From Deltaproteobacteria bacterium (GTDB taxonomy: Bacteria > Desulfobacterota > Desulfobacteria > Desulfobacterales > C00003060): a DNA stretch of 42,434 bases. Positions 42,304 to 42,434 of this stretch are shown here, piece by piece. The notes beneath the pieces are model-generated. The model was not told the origin of the DNA. It ran no database searches and was given only the letters and a program-made list of their open reading frames with translations. The stretch spans positions 1 through 42,434 of the forward strand of contig QMMN01000018.1 of the NCBI GenBank assembly GCA_003647275.1, given 5' to 3'. Numbering within the stretch: the first letter of the stretch is position 1; every line of letters begins with the position of its first letter. Position numbers and translations under genes: made by a program.

Positions 42304-42434
42304 AGGTCACCCTCAACATCGATGTTGACCAGGATCTTCCAGCGTTCATTCTTCTTACATCCCCGGGTCGGCATGGAGGGTTCCAGTTTAGCAGGCAAAG
42401 GTTCCCTTTCTTGCACCCATTGTGACAGCCTGTG
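42300..42434 (-). CDS. 3' end of a gene upstream of the AbiEii toxin, probable antitoxin
   Basis: Only the last 44 codons lie in the window; they end with WKILVNIDVEGDL and TGA at 42300-42302, overlapping the toxin ATG. By position it should be the AbiEi-type antitoxin, but the fragment is too short to recognise, and it could be another small partner protein. Confidence 0.6.
   Translation of the reverse strand, partial: HRLSQWVQEREPLPAKLEPSMPTRGCKKNERWKILVNIDVEGDL

Overview
The window looks like a chromosomal segment of a Desulfobacterota (old 'deltaproteobacterial') genome. Housekeeping genes typical of that group (CarD, a K+-independent membrane pyrophosphatase, DUF1844, DUF3786, the order ispE - tRNA-Gln - prs - rplY - pth) sit beside a very large two-component signalling cluster. 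No rRNA or other lineage marker is present, so this placement is inference from gene content.

Region 1 (1-12 kb, mostly minus strand) is core metabolism. From right to left it holds serA; DUF1844 with a near-consensus promoter; htrA; ispE; tRNA-Gln; prs; rplY; pth; and hppA, which ends at a clear terminator. Then come carD, rluD and a decayed RND/MMPL exporter with a cyclic-nucleotide-binding tail. Region 2 (12-16 kb) has serC (plus strand, divergent from serA), a small minus-strand membrane/lipoprotein cluster (GDT1-like transporter, frameshifted DUF4405 protein, TPR lipoprotein, small lipoprotein) and an HD hydrolase.

Region 3 (16-34 kb, plus strand) is a signal-transduction cluster. It contains two closely related sensor kinases plus the wreck of a third, an HD-GYP response regulator, an HDOD protein, a REC-PAS protein, an MglA-like GTPase, an 806-residue fusion of a receiver domain to a PilB/GspE-type ATPase with extra zinc ribbons, two REC-histidine kinases, an NtrC-type activator, a lone CheY-like receiver, a receiver relic and an HD protein. 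Several gene junctions carry 7-nt tandem repeats in inverted pairs followed by a near-identical ribosome-binding leader. One short heptamer array lies inside the NtrC coding sequence. The combination of c-di-GMP-type output, polarity-type GTPase and pilus-type ATPase suggests control of a surface or motility machine, but no pilin or secretin gene is in the window.

Region 4 (34-42.4 kb) begins with an MBL-fold hydrolase and DUF3786, then the 3' part of a tRNA-Arg, probably an attachment site. To its right lies a probable genomic island: a frameshifted AlbA_2-type regulator, an IHF/HU protein, a Panacea/SocA-like protein cut by an IS21-family remnant, a frameshifted P-loop ATPase, an AbiEii-type nucleotidyltransferase toxin and the end of its partner gene. 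The island looks like a decaying defence/toxin-antitoxin region.

Two copies of a GC-rich hairpin element (about 16385-16480 plus strand, and about 32470-32575 minus strand) share long exact blocks. They may be a structured RNA of the HEARO/omegaRNA or IS605-end type, with no nuclease gene nearby. Several frameshifts (14.8, 36.5 and 40.9 kb) could be real decay or assembly errors.
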